From Elysia marginata (Eukaryota > Mollusca > Gastropoda > Plakobranchidae): DNA of 64,000 nt. The position numbers were made by a program, and so were the translations under genes. The DNA lies in contig BMAT01010472.1 in assembly GCA_019649035.1 (NCBI GenBank), positions 229,041 to 293,040 of the forward strand. Reading direction: 5' to 3'. How positions within the stretch are numbered: the first letter of the stretch is position 1; each line of letters starts with the position of its first letter. The notes under the pieces were generated by a model. The model searched no databases. It had not been told where the DNA came from and worked only from the letters and a program-made list of their open reading frames with translations. Of the stretch, positions 48,641 through 60,706 are shown piece by piece.

Positions 48641-49530
48641 CTTAGTTCTTTACGAAATCGGTTACTGTCAATGCCCCTGTTCTTGAAAACATGCGGAATT
48701 TCCCCCATAAAAATATATTTTATGTTTATGGATACATAGGCTCACGTCTATGTAGCACTTCTATGCAGCTAGAGTTGGTCTTTCTTTTTTTACCCAGACA
48801 AGGTCACAGAGCACTATACAATGTATTGCCAATGTTGATTTCGAGACCGGAAGTTTTACTCGATCTGAATAAAGATTTATGCCCCGAAGGTTTTGAGGTA
48901 TCAACTGTTACAAAATGCTAGTCTCAAAACTGTTTACGCTATCTCCTACTGAACCGCAAGTATACACTCTGTGTGACCTTGATCCATTTTCTGTGCCCCT
49001 CTCCATCTTCTTTATGTCTCCGTCTCCGTCTGTATATCTATCTCCTCCCCCCCCCCCTCTTAGTTCCCTTTTCCCCTTCGCCTATCCCCCTGTTGCAAAT
49101 AATGGCCTACACAAATGTGCTGCTAAGTATGAGGTCTCTTCAAGGCAAGACTTTAAAAGGTTTTACAATTTCAGCTTTGGGAACCACGAGTCCTTTCACT
49201 CTAAGATGCGAGAGGCTGTTAAAAAGTGATATCTTCACAAACTTTCTAGGACAGTTTACAGAGGCTTTATCTGTTAACTGCACTGATTTTCCCCCAACAG
49301 GCCGACCAATACCTCGTATTTATCTGAAAAGAAAATATTTCTATTTGTAAAAGTAGGGCTTACTAGAACGTCTATTTCTAACAATCTCATATTTTATATG
49401 AGACGCCAATTTTTATCCACAGAGCTGCGATCATGTAGATATGTTGCATTGAGCTTCTAGTAGAAAGAATTAAGAGATGTCAACGAATAGGCGGCTCATT
49501 ACGACACGAGCCAATGAATTGACAATAACT
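48641..49530. other. Intergenic sequence, nothing recognised
   Basis: Short frames of about 100 codons are present around 48915-49350, but they show no recognisable domain or splice pattern. A pyrimidine-rich patch lies near 49040-49080. Confidence 0.5.
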
Positions 49531-49535
49531 GAAAA

Positions 49536-49690
49536 AGAGCGATCATGGTCTGGTGGTAGCGGTTGCTTTCGGACTGCAAGGCAAGGCGTTCGAGCTGCAG
49601 TTGGGAAAGTCGATACTATTTATTTGGAAATAGTTTTTACACACGTAAACGTGTCCATACAGGCCTTGAGCACCCGGCTACATTGTATAT
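49536..49690 (+). mobile_element. Degenerate tRNA-derived SINE-like sequence
   Basis: An A-box-like TGGTCTGGTGGTAGCGG and a B-box-like GGCGTTCGAGCTG lie about 35 bases apart, as in tRNA-derived SINE heads. About 90 bases follow without an obvious tail or target duplication. The boxes carry mismatches and the cloverleaf does not close, so a working tRNA gene is unlikely. Confidence 0.5.
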
Positions 49691-49799
49691 AATGAAGTCA
49701 GTATCTTATACATTCATACGATATACTGAATGCTGCAGCTCCTATGTGATTTAAGAGTAGACAACGGCTCTCCCCCCTCTCTCTCTCTCCCTCTCCTTC

Positions 49800-49800
<1 letters not shown>

Positions 49801-49872
<72 letters not shown>

Positions 49873-50102
49873 AAAAGTAATTGTGCATTAACACAATAAT
49901 AAAATGCTCAACAATATTGGAGCATGTTATTAATTATAGATCTACTTCCCTAGACACAGTGTTTATTGGATGTCTCCACTCCTCACTAGGCGTCATATAT
50001 GGGAATGTGTCTAGGCTCATGACATAGGAAGGAACACTGTGTCTAGGCTCATGATATAGGAAGGTATATCTATAATTAATATCTATCTATCTATCTATCT
50101 TT
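49801..50102. repeat. CTAT microsatellite split by a foldback-containing insert
   Basis: A (CTAT)n run at 49801-49872 resumes as (ATCT)n at 50081-50102. The roughly 208 bases between contain arms at 49929-49962 and 50034-50080 that are inverted complements. The left arm includes ATTAATTATAGATCTACTTC and CTAGACACAGTGT. A 32-base direct duplication (GTGTCTAGGCTCATGAYATA) overlaps the right arm. A smaller hairpin (AAATGCTC...GAGCATGT) lies near 49902-49926. Confidence 0.75.
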
Positions 50103-50366
50103 CTCTAACCTACCACACCTCATTCTTACAACCGCTTAAAAACTCTTCTCGATTTAACAATTTCAAAGAAGCACCCTTTTAGATGGTAATTAGAATTATT
50201 GTTGTTTTCTTTACTACGAAAGATAGGCTTTTTTAAACAAAATTTTCTTTCATAGGCTTTTAAAGCTTTTTAATGATTTAGCCTCCCTTACACATCTAGG
50301 AAGTCATATTTACTGCATTCCACATGACAGGTCCCAGAAATGAAATAGATGGCTCAACATAAAATA

Positions 50367-50590
50367 GGGGGCAGCGTGGCAGAGTGGTCAGCGCGTCGGA
50401 CTCGAGATCTAGAGGTCGTGGGTTCGATTCCCGACCAGGCCATGTTGCAATGGTCTTGGAAAAACAATTTACCCAAACGTTCCCCAGTCCACCCACCTTT
50501 AAATTGGGTACCCAGTTACAGGCAGCTCTTGAATTAATGACATGCTCCTGCAACACCCTGTATATGTGTTAAAAGTGGCCTTCAAATAAT
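50367..50590 (+). mobile_element. tRNA-derived SINE
   Basis: The tRNA-like head has A box TGGCAGAGTGGTCAGCG and B box GGTTCGATTCC. It is followed by a body containing CCCAGTCCACCCACC, a GGGTACCCAGTTA block and GTTAAAAGTGGCCTTCAAATAA. The head resembles a serine/leucine-type tRNA. Short open frames on both strands here are by-products of the element. No target duplication was identified. Confidence 0.78.
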
Positions 50591-53500
50591 TATACTGGTC
50601 TACTGGGGCATTAGTAGCGCTGATCTGTGGCGACGCAGTAATACGCTAAGCAACGAAGTCAAATTTCCCGAAAGGGGTTAACATAGAGTGTATAAAGAAA
50701 TTTATAGCATTTTCATGCAACTGGCACCTGCAATAGCGTTGCATCGTCAATTGACCCTAAAGCTTTACCACGCTTCTATCATGTAGAAGGTCCTGTGACT
50801 AAATAAGATTTGTACAATGATTTTTTTTTTTTTTGGCAGCCAGTGCAACTCTTTAAAATAGACGCTTTATTTTCTCTTCTTTTCGATCTGGAAACAACCC
50901 TAGCAACGTTGTTCTAAACCTCCAGTAGCCGATTAAGCGCTTTTATTTGCTTTATTTTTTTGCTTCTCCTTTTTCAAATCAATGCTGGGCTGTTTCCTTG
51001 TTGCGTTTTATTTCTCTTTGTATGCATGTACGCAATTTAAGTTCACTTTTTTCCGCTAACCTACTGCCTTTTGGTTTGAATTTTGAATGATAACTAGGAT
51101 TTTGAATTAGCTTTTCAATGTCACTTTAAATATTGTTCCACTGGAATCGATCATTTATAAAGATGAAGGCCGAATCAAATTTGATACATATATTGGATTA
51201 AAGACACGCGCTTTATTTTCTTTTGATGTGTAGATATCGACCTCTTGATGTGCATGGGAGATAGTCTGACAATAAACTGACTTGACACTTAGAGGTAAAG
51301 TTTTTAATCATATACCAATATTTTGACTTATGATAGAAGTGTTGCTAAGTAAAGCCTTCGATTGTCAATGCATGCTGCTTTTCTTATATACTGCATAGTA
51401 GGCAAGCATGAAAGGGGTGCCAAGTGGAAGCTTGCTTATTTGCTGTTGTTTTGAAAATGAATCCGTGAAGATTCTTAACAATTCATCTGCATTCTAGATC
51501 TAAATAGCTGTGGGCATTTGAGAAAATGTTGGGAAGGGGTGCCAAATGTTTCAGCAGGAGTTTATCAGATAGAAACAGAAGGAAACATTTTTGGAAAGAT
51601 TGCGAATGAGTCATTACGACAAAAATGACAATTAAAGCCTTAGAAATTTTGTAGCTTGGCATAAATGACTTAAGTCTAATATTAGCCTATGATATTCAAA
51701 TAAAATTCAACGTGTGTTACTGCTAGTTTTATGCCACTCTTTGAACAGAAACACGCCGTCAAAAGTTTGGTGAATTTATAACTGACCTACTACTATTCCT
51801 GTGATTTAGTTATGCTAGCACTCGCGCACGAAATAACTAGGTGTATAGGTTATAAGCATTTCACTGATTGATTTCACTAGGAAATATTTGGTGCAGCTGC
51901 TAGGCAGGTATGTATGTATGTACTCCGCAAAGCTAACGGAGAAAATATTAGCAAGTTGATTACTAATACAAACAGAGACAACATTTCATGCAAAGAGATG
52001 CTGAAGTCCCAAAGTAACATAGGATTTGAATAGTTTTGAGTTTGTGGTGGCTGTTTCCCTAACTCTTTCAGCCCTCTCACTGAAGCAGACGAACTTGAGT
52101 TTTTTTCAATAGCGGGCTTTTAGTGAGGCCAATCGAAATTTCTGAAAATACTGTTTAAAATAAAAATATTTATGGGGATACAATATGCTGTGTGTTAAGG
52201 GGATAGCGATTCAGATACAACACAGGCTCTCATGAAAAAAAATTGCGAATAGATAAGCCTTTTTCAATTGAAAACACTTTATCCAGTGTTTTGCGGTTAA
52301 ATCTGATGATGTTTGCACACTCTACGAGGTTGGCTATTCTGTGCCATTTCATAAGTGGGCGGAATATTCAGCAACGCGAATACAGAATGAACGTTAAATT
52401 TTACAAAAATTATTCATGTATGTTAAATAATGCATGAAGCGCGAGCTTGCTTGGTTTCTCAACCACCATAATTTCAATACTACCCAGAGCGATTTGGGCT
52501 AACAGTAGCACCGCTATTGTGACATAAACTAGGTTGCAGATAGTAGACCTAATAACGACTGTGTAAGATACTTGTAGGGACTAAGTCGAAATAAAACAGC
52601 GCACACAAAAATCAGTGAAAAAACGCCAAATTTTGCTTCTTTAAAATGACTTCAGACCGAGAGTTTATTCTTCAAGATTTCATTGAAGGACACTCACGGT
52701 TTGTATACTAAAATATTTCATAGGTTACGGTTGAAACTTTTTAATTAAATAAACCATACAACTGGTGTACACAGATTGGGTACTAATTTAAGTATTGCTG
52801 TATGCATTGCGGCTCCGTTTTTGGCAACGACGTGTGTTGATATGAATAGATGCAATTAGCAAGTGCTAAAGTAAACAGTGGATGGCAGTCATACACCGGC
52901 GATAACTGTATAACACTAAATTTTTCTTCTTTTTCTTCTTCTTCTTCTTCTTCTTCTTCTTCTTCTGCGACGCTTGCGTTCTGTGTTGATGGGGAGCCAG
53001 GTTCAGATAAAAATTTCTTCGGATTCCCACACTTACATAGAATTTTATATGTTCTCACCGTCCAATATTTGAGCTTGCACTTCCCGTAACTTTGTTTCTT
53101 TAAGTTCCAGAATCAAAAGAAACACTCTCGAGGCTTTACAAGTGTTAAGCGTTTATCTTGAGAACTGCTGGAGAAATTTGTTTCTCACCTTAATTGATGA
53201 TCTAACACTGCGGAACAGCGTCTCGAAAACTTAACATGCCTAACATTATATCAATAGCGGCGCAAGCCTTGTTCCACCTCGCATTCTAGAGTAGTCCTGT
53301 TTTCGGGAATCACGTAATATTTCATAGGAAACCTTATATACCCTCATCCAATACAAAAAAATTGAGTCAAGACTTGTGGACTGCTTTGAGCGAATTTTTA
53401 GAGTGCTTCAACTGCTCGGATACTTAAAATTAACCTCCTAAGATGTCTATCCTAGTTCTATAGCTACCTTTTTCAGTACGTGTCAATGATAAAACTGGGC

Positions 53501-54058
53501 CTTTTTCTACTTAGGGCGAATTCCACTCTATGATCTATGACTGAGTAGAGCAGCGTACTGTGTCTGAAATCATATAATGTCATTATTAGATACGTCGCAG
53601 AATTTTAAAACCATCAACCCTAGTACGCATCGATGAGGCCAAGGAACGATACAGTATTTTGACTATATGTAACCATCGATAAATAGATGATGCTATCCAT
53701 TTCATATGTTTCTTATTACACTTTCCCTTGTGATTATTCATTATTGTATAGATAGTATGCCCTAACCAGGTCTTATAATAATGATCAAGACCTCTTGTTA
53801 ATCAACCTTAAATAATTTTTCGTCATTATTGGAATATTATTAACGAGAAATTTAAATGGATAAGTCAGGGCAAGGCGCAAAATTTAGGCAAGTATGACAA
53901 TTAGATAGATAGATAAATCAGTATAGAGACACAGAGCAAGACAGAGAGAGAGAGAGAGGGAGAGAGAGAGGAAGAGAGAGAGATATCAAAAGAGAGATAC
54001 AGAGTAAGAGAGAGAGAGAAAGAATAAAAAGGGGAATAGCATAGACAAACAGACAGGC

Positions 54059-54106
<48 letters not shown>

Positions 54107-56000
54107 ATTGCCAACGTTTTCCGCTTCAGTTATTGATCTCAAATCACGATGCACCTGTGAGAGATCGCAGTTAAGCCTCGATCTATACTATCCATGTGAT
54201 AAGCAGTAAACGACTCAGGCCTCAACAGGTGCCGCAAAACACAATACCGCATATATGAATTCAAAATAGAAAGCCCACGTATTTGATCGATAAAAAGGAG
54301 ATCGTAGATGAACGTTTTAGATATATCGTAATAATCGTAGTAAATTGCTTCAGTAGAGTGTAATACTGTCGCCAGGCTATCAAACGGTGTACAATATTCG
54401 TTCTTTTCGGTTCAATTTTTCCTTTTTTGGTGGGTGAGTAGCCTATGGTATTCATTTTCATTTTAAGCTATCTTTAAAAGCAAAAATGTGCTTAGGTTTA
54501 CTTTGCTATCTTTAAGTTCAGTCATGCACACAATATTTTGATCTTGTGAAATGAAATATTTTACCATTTGGTTGCGGTAATAATCTCTTTAACTACATTG
54601 TGTAAGCCGGACCTCAAGCCGCAAAAGTAACGTTTTACACGACTTTAAAATAGACCTGGGTTACTCATTTTCTCTCGTACCATAACTTGTGGTATAGTTA
54701 GCTCAAACAAGCGTCAAATAACTGAACTCTTGTTACCGTATATCTGTTTTGGCTTATTTCATATTCATAAAAATTTATAGAACCTACATAATCATCTAAA
54801 GACGATTGTAATATAACCAGCACACGAAATACATATATGTATAAACCTGCTACCGTTTAAGTTAAAGCACATCTCTCCCACTAAGATATACGATAAAGAT
54901 GAAGAATTCAGTTTCGTATCTCTGTAACATAGGCCTCTCTTATGAGTGTGACTGTAAGGTATCCTTTATCAAGACATGAAAACCAAATTCTTCATCACCC
55001 CCCCTCCTCCTTCTTCCTTCTCACCATCCTCACCCTTCCTCTAAAGATTTGTTCGAGTCTAGTGACACGTATCTCTAGGATTTGTGTCAAGTACTGTCGA
55101 CCTTCGTGAGCCTACCCCGAGAACCAAGCAGGCACAGGAGAGGTTCAACAGACACTATGCCTAATATAATTCGAGGATATCAACTGACGAGATTGGGCAC
55201 ATAAAAATTTGTAAATCACGTCTCATAACTCTTGTCCATTATCTTCTTGCTTTTAAAAAAAATTCTGTCGCTCTTTTTTTTTCCTGCTCAAGAGGTTTAG
55301 TTTAGATGACCTGTGGCTAATACGCTAGGAAACTAATTTTTTATCAGTTTTTTTTGTGACATCTAAGATGCAAAACACGTTGAAGGGTTCACGCTGCAAG
55401 GTCTATGTGGCAGAGATTTTGTGTTGCTTCGCAATAACTTTGATGTCATCACTACATTTTTCTGACCCTCCTATACATGAGGTTGACTCGAAATCGAATT
55501 TTCTCTAAATACTCAATACCCCCAATACCGTTGTGATCTGGGGAGTTTCCTGTTGCCAGTATCTTTCGATCTCAGTGTTCTCTGTCCTCCTAAAAGTGTC
55601 TTTTTTCTGAAGTGCCAGTCCTAGAATGAGCAGTGTCTGGAGAGTTGGCTGTCACATTTTGTACGTTAATTTCCGGGCTGCCCAAAAGTCCTTCTACAGA
55701 AAACGACAAACATAATTTTGATTTTGGAACCGGTACCGTTGGTGCCGGCTATGTCCAATCCAAATCTAGCTATGTCTTTTAGTTAAGAATTCTTATGAGC
55801 TACCTTTAATTTAACTTAATCTTCAGGCTCAAAGTTTGAAACCTACTGAAGTGTGTGTCCAAGAAAAGTGTTTCATCCTTATTTTGAATATCAGATTTTT
55901 ATTAATCCACGCCCGTTTTGTTACTTTGCTGTCTTAACTTTATCATTATTTGACCAAAAAGACGACCGACTGAAGTAGAAGGTGCAAAGGTACAGGTAGG
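50591..56000. other. Intergenic sequence; only simple repeats recognised
   Basis: No exon or element could be supported. A (CTT)n tract lies at 52922-52966 and GA-rich tracts at 53935-54104, including an uninterrupted (GA)n at about 54064-54103. Open frames covering these tracts are low-complexity artefacts. Confidence 0.55.
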
Positions 56001-56009
56001 CCCACAATT

Positions 56010-57720
56010 CAATTAGTAAAAAAAGGGCCTAGGCCTCAAAGCTAGATCTGCTAGCCCAAGATTCACTTCTGGTACGCTTTTCAGCATTCGCCATCCGCTT
56101 GGCCTGTCTCTAAACAGCTGCTCCCTCTCTGATAAGATATCTCCAGATAGACCTGTTTTAAGCGGTGGTTTCCAATCGGACTGTGCTGATGTTGCAAGTT
56201 TGGAACAAACTTCAGGGTGTCTTTGAGGCGAAGCGTCGGTCTTCCTCTTAGCCTCTGTCATACTAAGAGTTCGCTAGAGAAAATTAATGTTTTGACAAAC
56301 TATCATCTGATGTGCGCACCAGGTGTCCTGACCATCATTCTCCGGAAGCGTGTTACCAAAGTATCAATGCCTTGCATCTCGGCTATTTGAAGCGCTTTGA
56401 CCATGGGGCAAGTTGCGTCCTTGTTTTACCCCATTGTAGTCAGAGAAATCGTCTTCATTCTTTCCATTAACTAGACCATCATGGAAAGACCGCATTACCT
56501 GCACCATCTGGGGGGGGGGGGGGGGNNNNNNNNNNNNNNNNNNNNNNNACGAGGTAGGATACGCCACGGGCATGAGGTCAACCAACAGGATGTAAATATC
56601 CTTGTCTTGCTCTTCGCACTTCTCTTGGCACAGAATACCAAGTCATCAGTACCTCTGTTTCTTTTTTTCCGGAACCACATCGGCTTTCGGGAAATGTCTC
56701 GTCAAGAATGTGAGTGTTGAGTCTGCCTGAAAGGATCCTGTAAAAGATTTTGCATGCTATGCTCAAAAGGGAGATTCACACAATAATTATCACTGCTGGA
56801 CTTGTCACCATTGCCCCTGTACAGATGTACAATTCGAACATCCTACAAATATAGGGGCAGACATCCTCCCCTTCAACACATGCGAAGAAATTCATTAAGC
56901 TTATGAACCAGCTACTGGCCACCAGTCTGGAAAACTTCAGGTGGATACCGTCGGGAGCCTGCTGCTTTGCCACTGCCACACTGCAACTCTTTGATTGCCT
57001 TTGCCAATTCAACGTCTGTAGGTATGTAATCCAGTTTCAACCAAAGGGGCATTTTTAACCTCATTATTAGTGAGAATATCGCCTTGCGGATTTCGTATTG
57101 CGGCTGCACTTCTTTCTGATGGTGTTGCAATATAATGTACTTTTTTCAGGCTTTAATAAAAAATATCGCACTCTTTGAGTCAGCATAGCTATGGGTTTCT
57201 TCTAATTTTCTGTTCCTCCGTTCGTCTTTCAAACCGCGCAATTGCCTCTGAAAGTGAAAGTTTCCTCTGAGAGCGCTAAACCTCTCCCCTTTCGTCAGAT
57301 TGTTTATAGGCAAGCTAGGCACTGTGCGCAAAATAATTCTTAGCGATGAGTTCTCGATTCTCCATGTTATTGTCATAAAACCAGTCCTGGTGTTTTTTCC
57401 CTTAAGACTTTAAAATATCCCTTGCAGCGGAATCAACTTCATTTCTAAACTTTGTCGAGTTTTCCTCTATTTTACAACCGCAGAAGGTTACATGTTTAGA
57501 GCGTTTTGAGAATTCACACTGTAACGCTGTTATAAGGCCTGAGTTTGTCTGACATCCAGTTTCTTTGGTGGTTTCTTGCCCTGTGCCCTTCTTTTTCTAC
57601 GAATCTGAAAGTTGGCTTTGGATCGGAGAAAGAGATGGTCGGTTGAGCATTCAGCACCTCTCTAAATTAGCTCTTGTGATATGAAAGTCACTGACGTTAC
57701 TTTGCCCATTTATGTTGAAA
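56010..57720 (-). mobile_element. Decayed RTE/BovB-like LINE, endonuclease end to RT
   Basis: Minus-strand fragments, in order, match one LINE ORF. A linker after the endonuclease reads TDHLFLRSKANFQIRRKRRA, with QGKKPPKKLDVRQTQALI. Next comes HQDWFYDNN, then ETHSYADSKSAIFF. The RT start reads DVELAKAIKELQCGSGKAAG and PPEVFQTGG. RT core pieces are FPESRCGSGK and VQVMRSFHDGL...YNGVKQG. A possible C-terminal piece is RGRPTLRLKDTLK. The frame shifts many times and contains stops, and the catalytic YADD segment appears deleted between about 56370 and 56270. A 23-N gap interrupts the RT. It is a dead copy. Confidence 0.75.
56526..56548. other. Assembly gap (23 N) after a poly-G run
   Basis: A run of 15 G bases at 56511-56525 directly precedes the N bases, inside the decayed LINE. 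The poly-G may itself be an assembly or sequencing artefact. The proline-rich frames across it are not real. Confidence 0.85.
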
Positions 57721-58539
57721 TTAAGCTGATCCCAATGCTAAGATCCCGGTTGCATCGATGTGGTCTTGAATCCATCCTTGAGTTTGATGGTGATCGTGAC
57801 CCAGAGACTTTGCCAGGAACAGAGAGACAGTAGGACTGTGCCGTTGGGTTTTTCTTGTCCAATGCCATGGCGAACAATGATTCCTGTCCAGATTTTACCC
57901 AATTTTAAATTTCATGCACTGTAAACAACCGACAAATTAATATGACGAACTTATCGTCTGTGGCGCACAACCCATTCCAGCAGTAAATAGAAAATTTTTT
58001 ATTGTTTTCATTGGGAGTTGTCGACGTGGTTGCATAAACATTTAGCAAAATAGCGTTCATTCTTCCTGCAAGGGGGGTCTAATTGTTACTACTATGAACA
58101 CAATAAAATTCATTTTTTTTAAAAATTTATTTTTATTGGCTCATGACACGCCTGTGAATCCAAGACCAAAACCCAAGATAAGCTATGCGTTGCTACAATA
58201 CCCATAACTTCACAATTTTGATTACACGCATTTTCCTTTAATATAGAAATACACAGAAAACAGACAAACAGAAAATAGCAAGAGCAATAACAAGCAAACT
58301 TGGTCAGTTACGCTATTATTTCAACAAAAACTAATACTTTAAAAAATTTAATTTCGACAAATAAGACAATAATACTAACCTACACAATCATGTAGGCTAC
58401 TTATTTATTTCACCACGCTTACTATGTGCAGATACATGCACATTGTAACGTTACCTATTTTCTAAAAGTTGAGAAGAGACTCGTTTTTTACAATGATTGA
58501 TTCTGATAAAGCTAAGCTCATCTGATTCTGAAAGTTTAC

Positions 58540-58760
58540 AATGACCATCAGCCGACAGTCGGGCCGTAAAATATTTCAGCGATCACAGGCTATCTGAGCC
58601 ACCTCTCCTTTCCGACTTTCGTTCTAAAATCGCTTCCGGTAGGCTGTATGACAAGAGATCTAGCACTAGCAGTCACAGTCACAGCACTATACTGACTACT
58701 GACTGTACTGAGTGACTACATACGGCTACTTGGCCTACCTTGATTGTCCAACCTCTCAAA
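58540..58760. promoter_or_regulatory. Possible promoter region between REPS1 and EXT2
   Basis: This is a relatively CpG-containing island in AT-rich DNA, with an ETS-type GCTTCCGG core at 58633-58639. Donor-like sequences occur on both strands: CCG|GTAGGC on plus near 58639 and CAAG|GTAGGC on minus near 58740. Both flanking genes need upstream noncoding exons. A shared start region here would fit, but nothing proves transcription. Confidence 0.25.
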
Positions 58761-59250
58761 ACTCCCTCTAAGTTTTGTTGCATTTGAGAGCTGATCATAA
58801 ATTAACACAAGTTTGAAGACCTTCATTTAGATCTATGTAGAGATAGAAGACTATATCTTGTTCCTATTAAAGGAAAGAAATAGACATTGTGTAGAACTTG
58901 TCGAACTTGTTGAAGGATAGAGAACTAAGAAGAGGGCTAGAATCTAGATTTCCAGATCTAAGCATTTATAATCTCTCTAGAGTCTCTAATCTAGATATTT
59001 TAGAATCTACTAGATCTATAAAGCTCTGAACTTGGCTTAGACTAATGCAGTTAGAAAACCTTCTATAATTGAGTAAAGACTCACTTCTTGAAATAACCGG
59101 GATCTGGCAGGTAAATTTCGTCAAATCTGCATAGATGGGAAGGTTTTCCACAATGGGTCGCCACTCAATTTCAATTTCAAGGGTTAAGTTTCTTGATAAC
59201 AAGTTCTTTGATATTTTAAGAATTAAAGAGTCCTTAGCTATGATATGTAT

Positions 59251-59331
59251 CATTTTTAATCATAAACAACATTGCTGACGAAATGAAGGGCAATGAAGAG
59301 TAATTAAAAAAAATAATAATCAATAGTGGCA
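59251..59331. repeat. Short interspersed repeat, partner at 46317-46387
   Basis: GAAATGAAGGGCAATGAAGA lies in a roughly 80-base block sharing a CATTTTTWAT start, the central motif, an A/T-rich stretch and a final TGGCA with the sequence at 46317. The class is unknown. Confidence 0.55.
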
Positions 59332-60706
59332 TTAGTGGCACCCCAGTATGGAAATCATTCCCTTATAAAGTTATAATAATATTAACATATAGATCTACCC
59401 AAATTCTGATTCTAACTTTTACTGATAGCTAAACAATAGCTTTTAGATCTAGGCAGGCCTAAATTCAAGAATAAGATCTCTAGAAGTTTTTTATCTCAAA
59501 GATTTTTAATAAATTAATAATAACATTTAACCACCAATCTGCGGTGCCATTTGACATGGAAATAGCTTTGTTGGCAGTCTGCAATGCGACCAATTTCAGC
59601 CTTTAACCCCTTTGTGAAGTAGATTTTTCAATCACTATAGGGCTTTCTTTGTTTGAAGAGTGGGATGATTCATACCAATTTATGAAATGGTGAAATTGCA
59701 TTCTAACACCCTTTCTGTGACAAAATAAAGGAATGACTTCTAGAAATTTACATTAATGCATATCCCTTTAAAAAGAGATATAATGAAAAAGTCTAATTTT
59801 AACAATTAATAGGCCTTCAAATACAGTAAATTTATCTGTAAAACCATCATTTGATTTGCGATGTTCAAAATTTGAAATTTACAGATTTGTTTTTGACATC
59901 TAGAAAAGTTCTAAGTCACAAAAAAATTTATCTCACTTCGGTGTTACTTTTAGAATGGACTAAATTTTTTGTATTGCTAAATAACTTTGCTTCAAAGGCT
60001 GATATTGTACATCTAAGAGTCATTGGGGATGACAAACCCATTTATGAGGATACGTACATGTGCAATATATGTTTGGTCGACATCTTGTCACGAAAAATAG
60101 GATGTAGCATGCGATATATTTTACAAAAGGGCTGAAACTTAAATACTCCTCAAAATTAATAAGTCTTGATTTTAACCCCACTTTTTGAAGTACACTGAAA
60201 TTATAAATGATTAAATCAGCAGTAAAGTTGTTTAGATTCTATTCTCATGCTGTGACATGGTTTTGAACCTGTTGTTTAATTGGGGGAAAGTTTACTTTTA
60301 CTGTCCCAGACGATATGAATAGAGTTGGAACAGTTTTAGCAGATCTAATATTATTTTTTATCTTTTGCCTGTCAAACTAAGCCCATTTGTAAAGCTCTTT
60401 GTAAGTAACTTAAAAAAAATAATCTCACTGATCCATACCATAATTTCCAAACACATTACATTTAACTCGAGATGTAATGGCTAAAAATCGAAATAAAAAT
60501 AATAGGCATACTGTTCAACATTTTTCAAGCTTAATACTTTTACAAATATACACTATCAAATAGGTTAATAGGCAGCTTGTTTGAAATTAGTGTGTTTTTC
60601 AACACTTACTTTCTTGTAATTGTATACTAGCTTTTTTTTCTGTATCTATTCTCCCTTCTCTGTGTAGCTACATTTAAATTAACTTGAACTTATTTTTAAC
60701 CCTCAG
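59332..60706. other. AT-rich region upstream of the EXT2 coding exon
   Basis: Probably an intron or 5' region of EXT2, ending at a CCCTCAG acceptor at 60704-60706. No recognisable coding exon or repeat was found. Confidence 0.4.

Noticed and set aside
47475-48708. Several minus-strand open frames of 145-208 codons rich in Leu, Ser and Cys
   Set aside because: They are translations of the GA-rich polypurine array; frames overlap on both strands, and composition is that of CT repeats, not a protein.
48915-49350. Overlapping plus-strand frames of 104 and 125 codons
   Set aside because: No recognisable domain, no supporting splice sites, and pyrimidine-rich low-complexity content at the start.
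50367-50440. Possible tRNA gene (A and B boxes present)
   Set aside because: No proper acceptor stem closes and the sequence continues into a SINE body, so it is a tRNA-derived element and not a tRNA gene.
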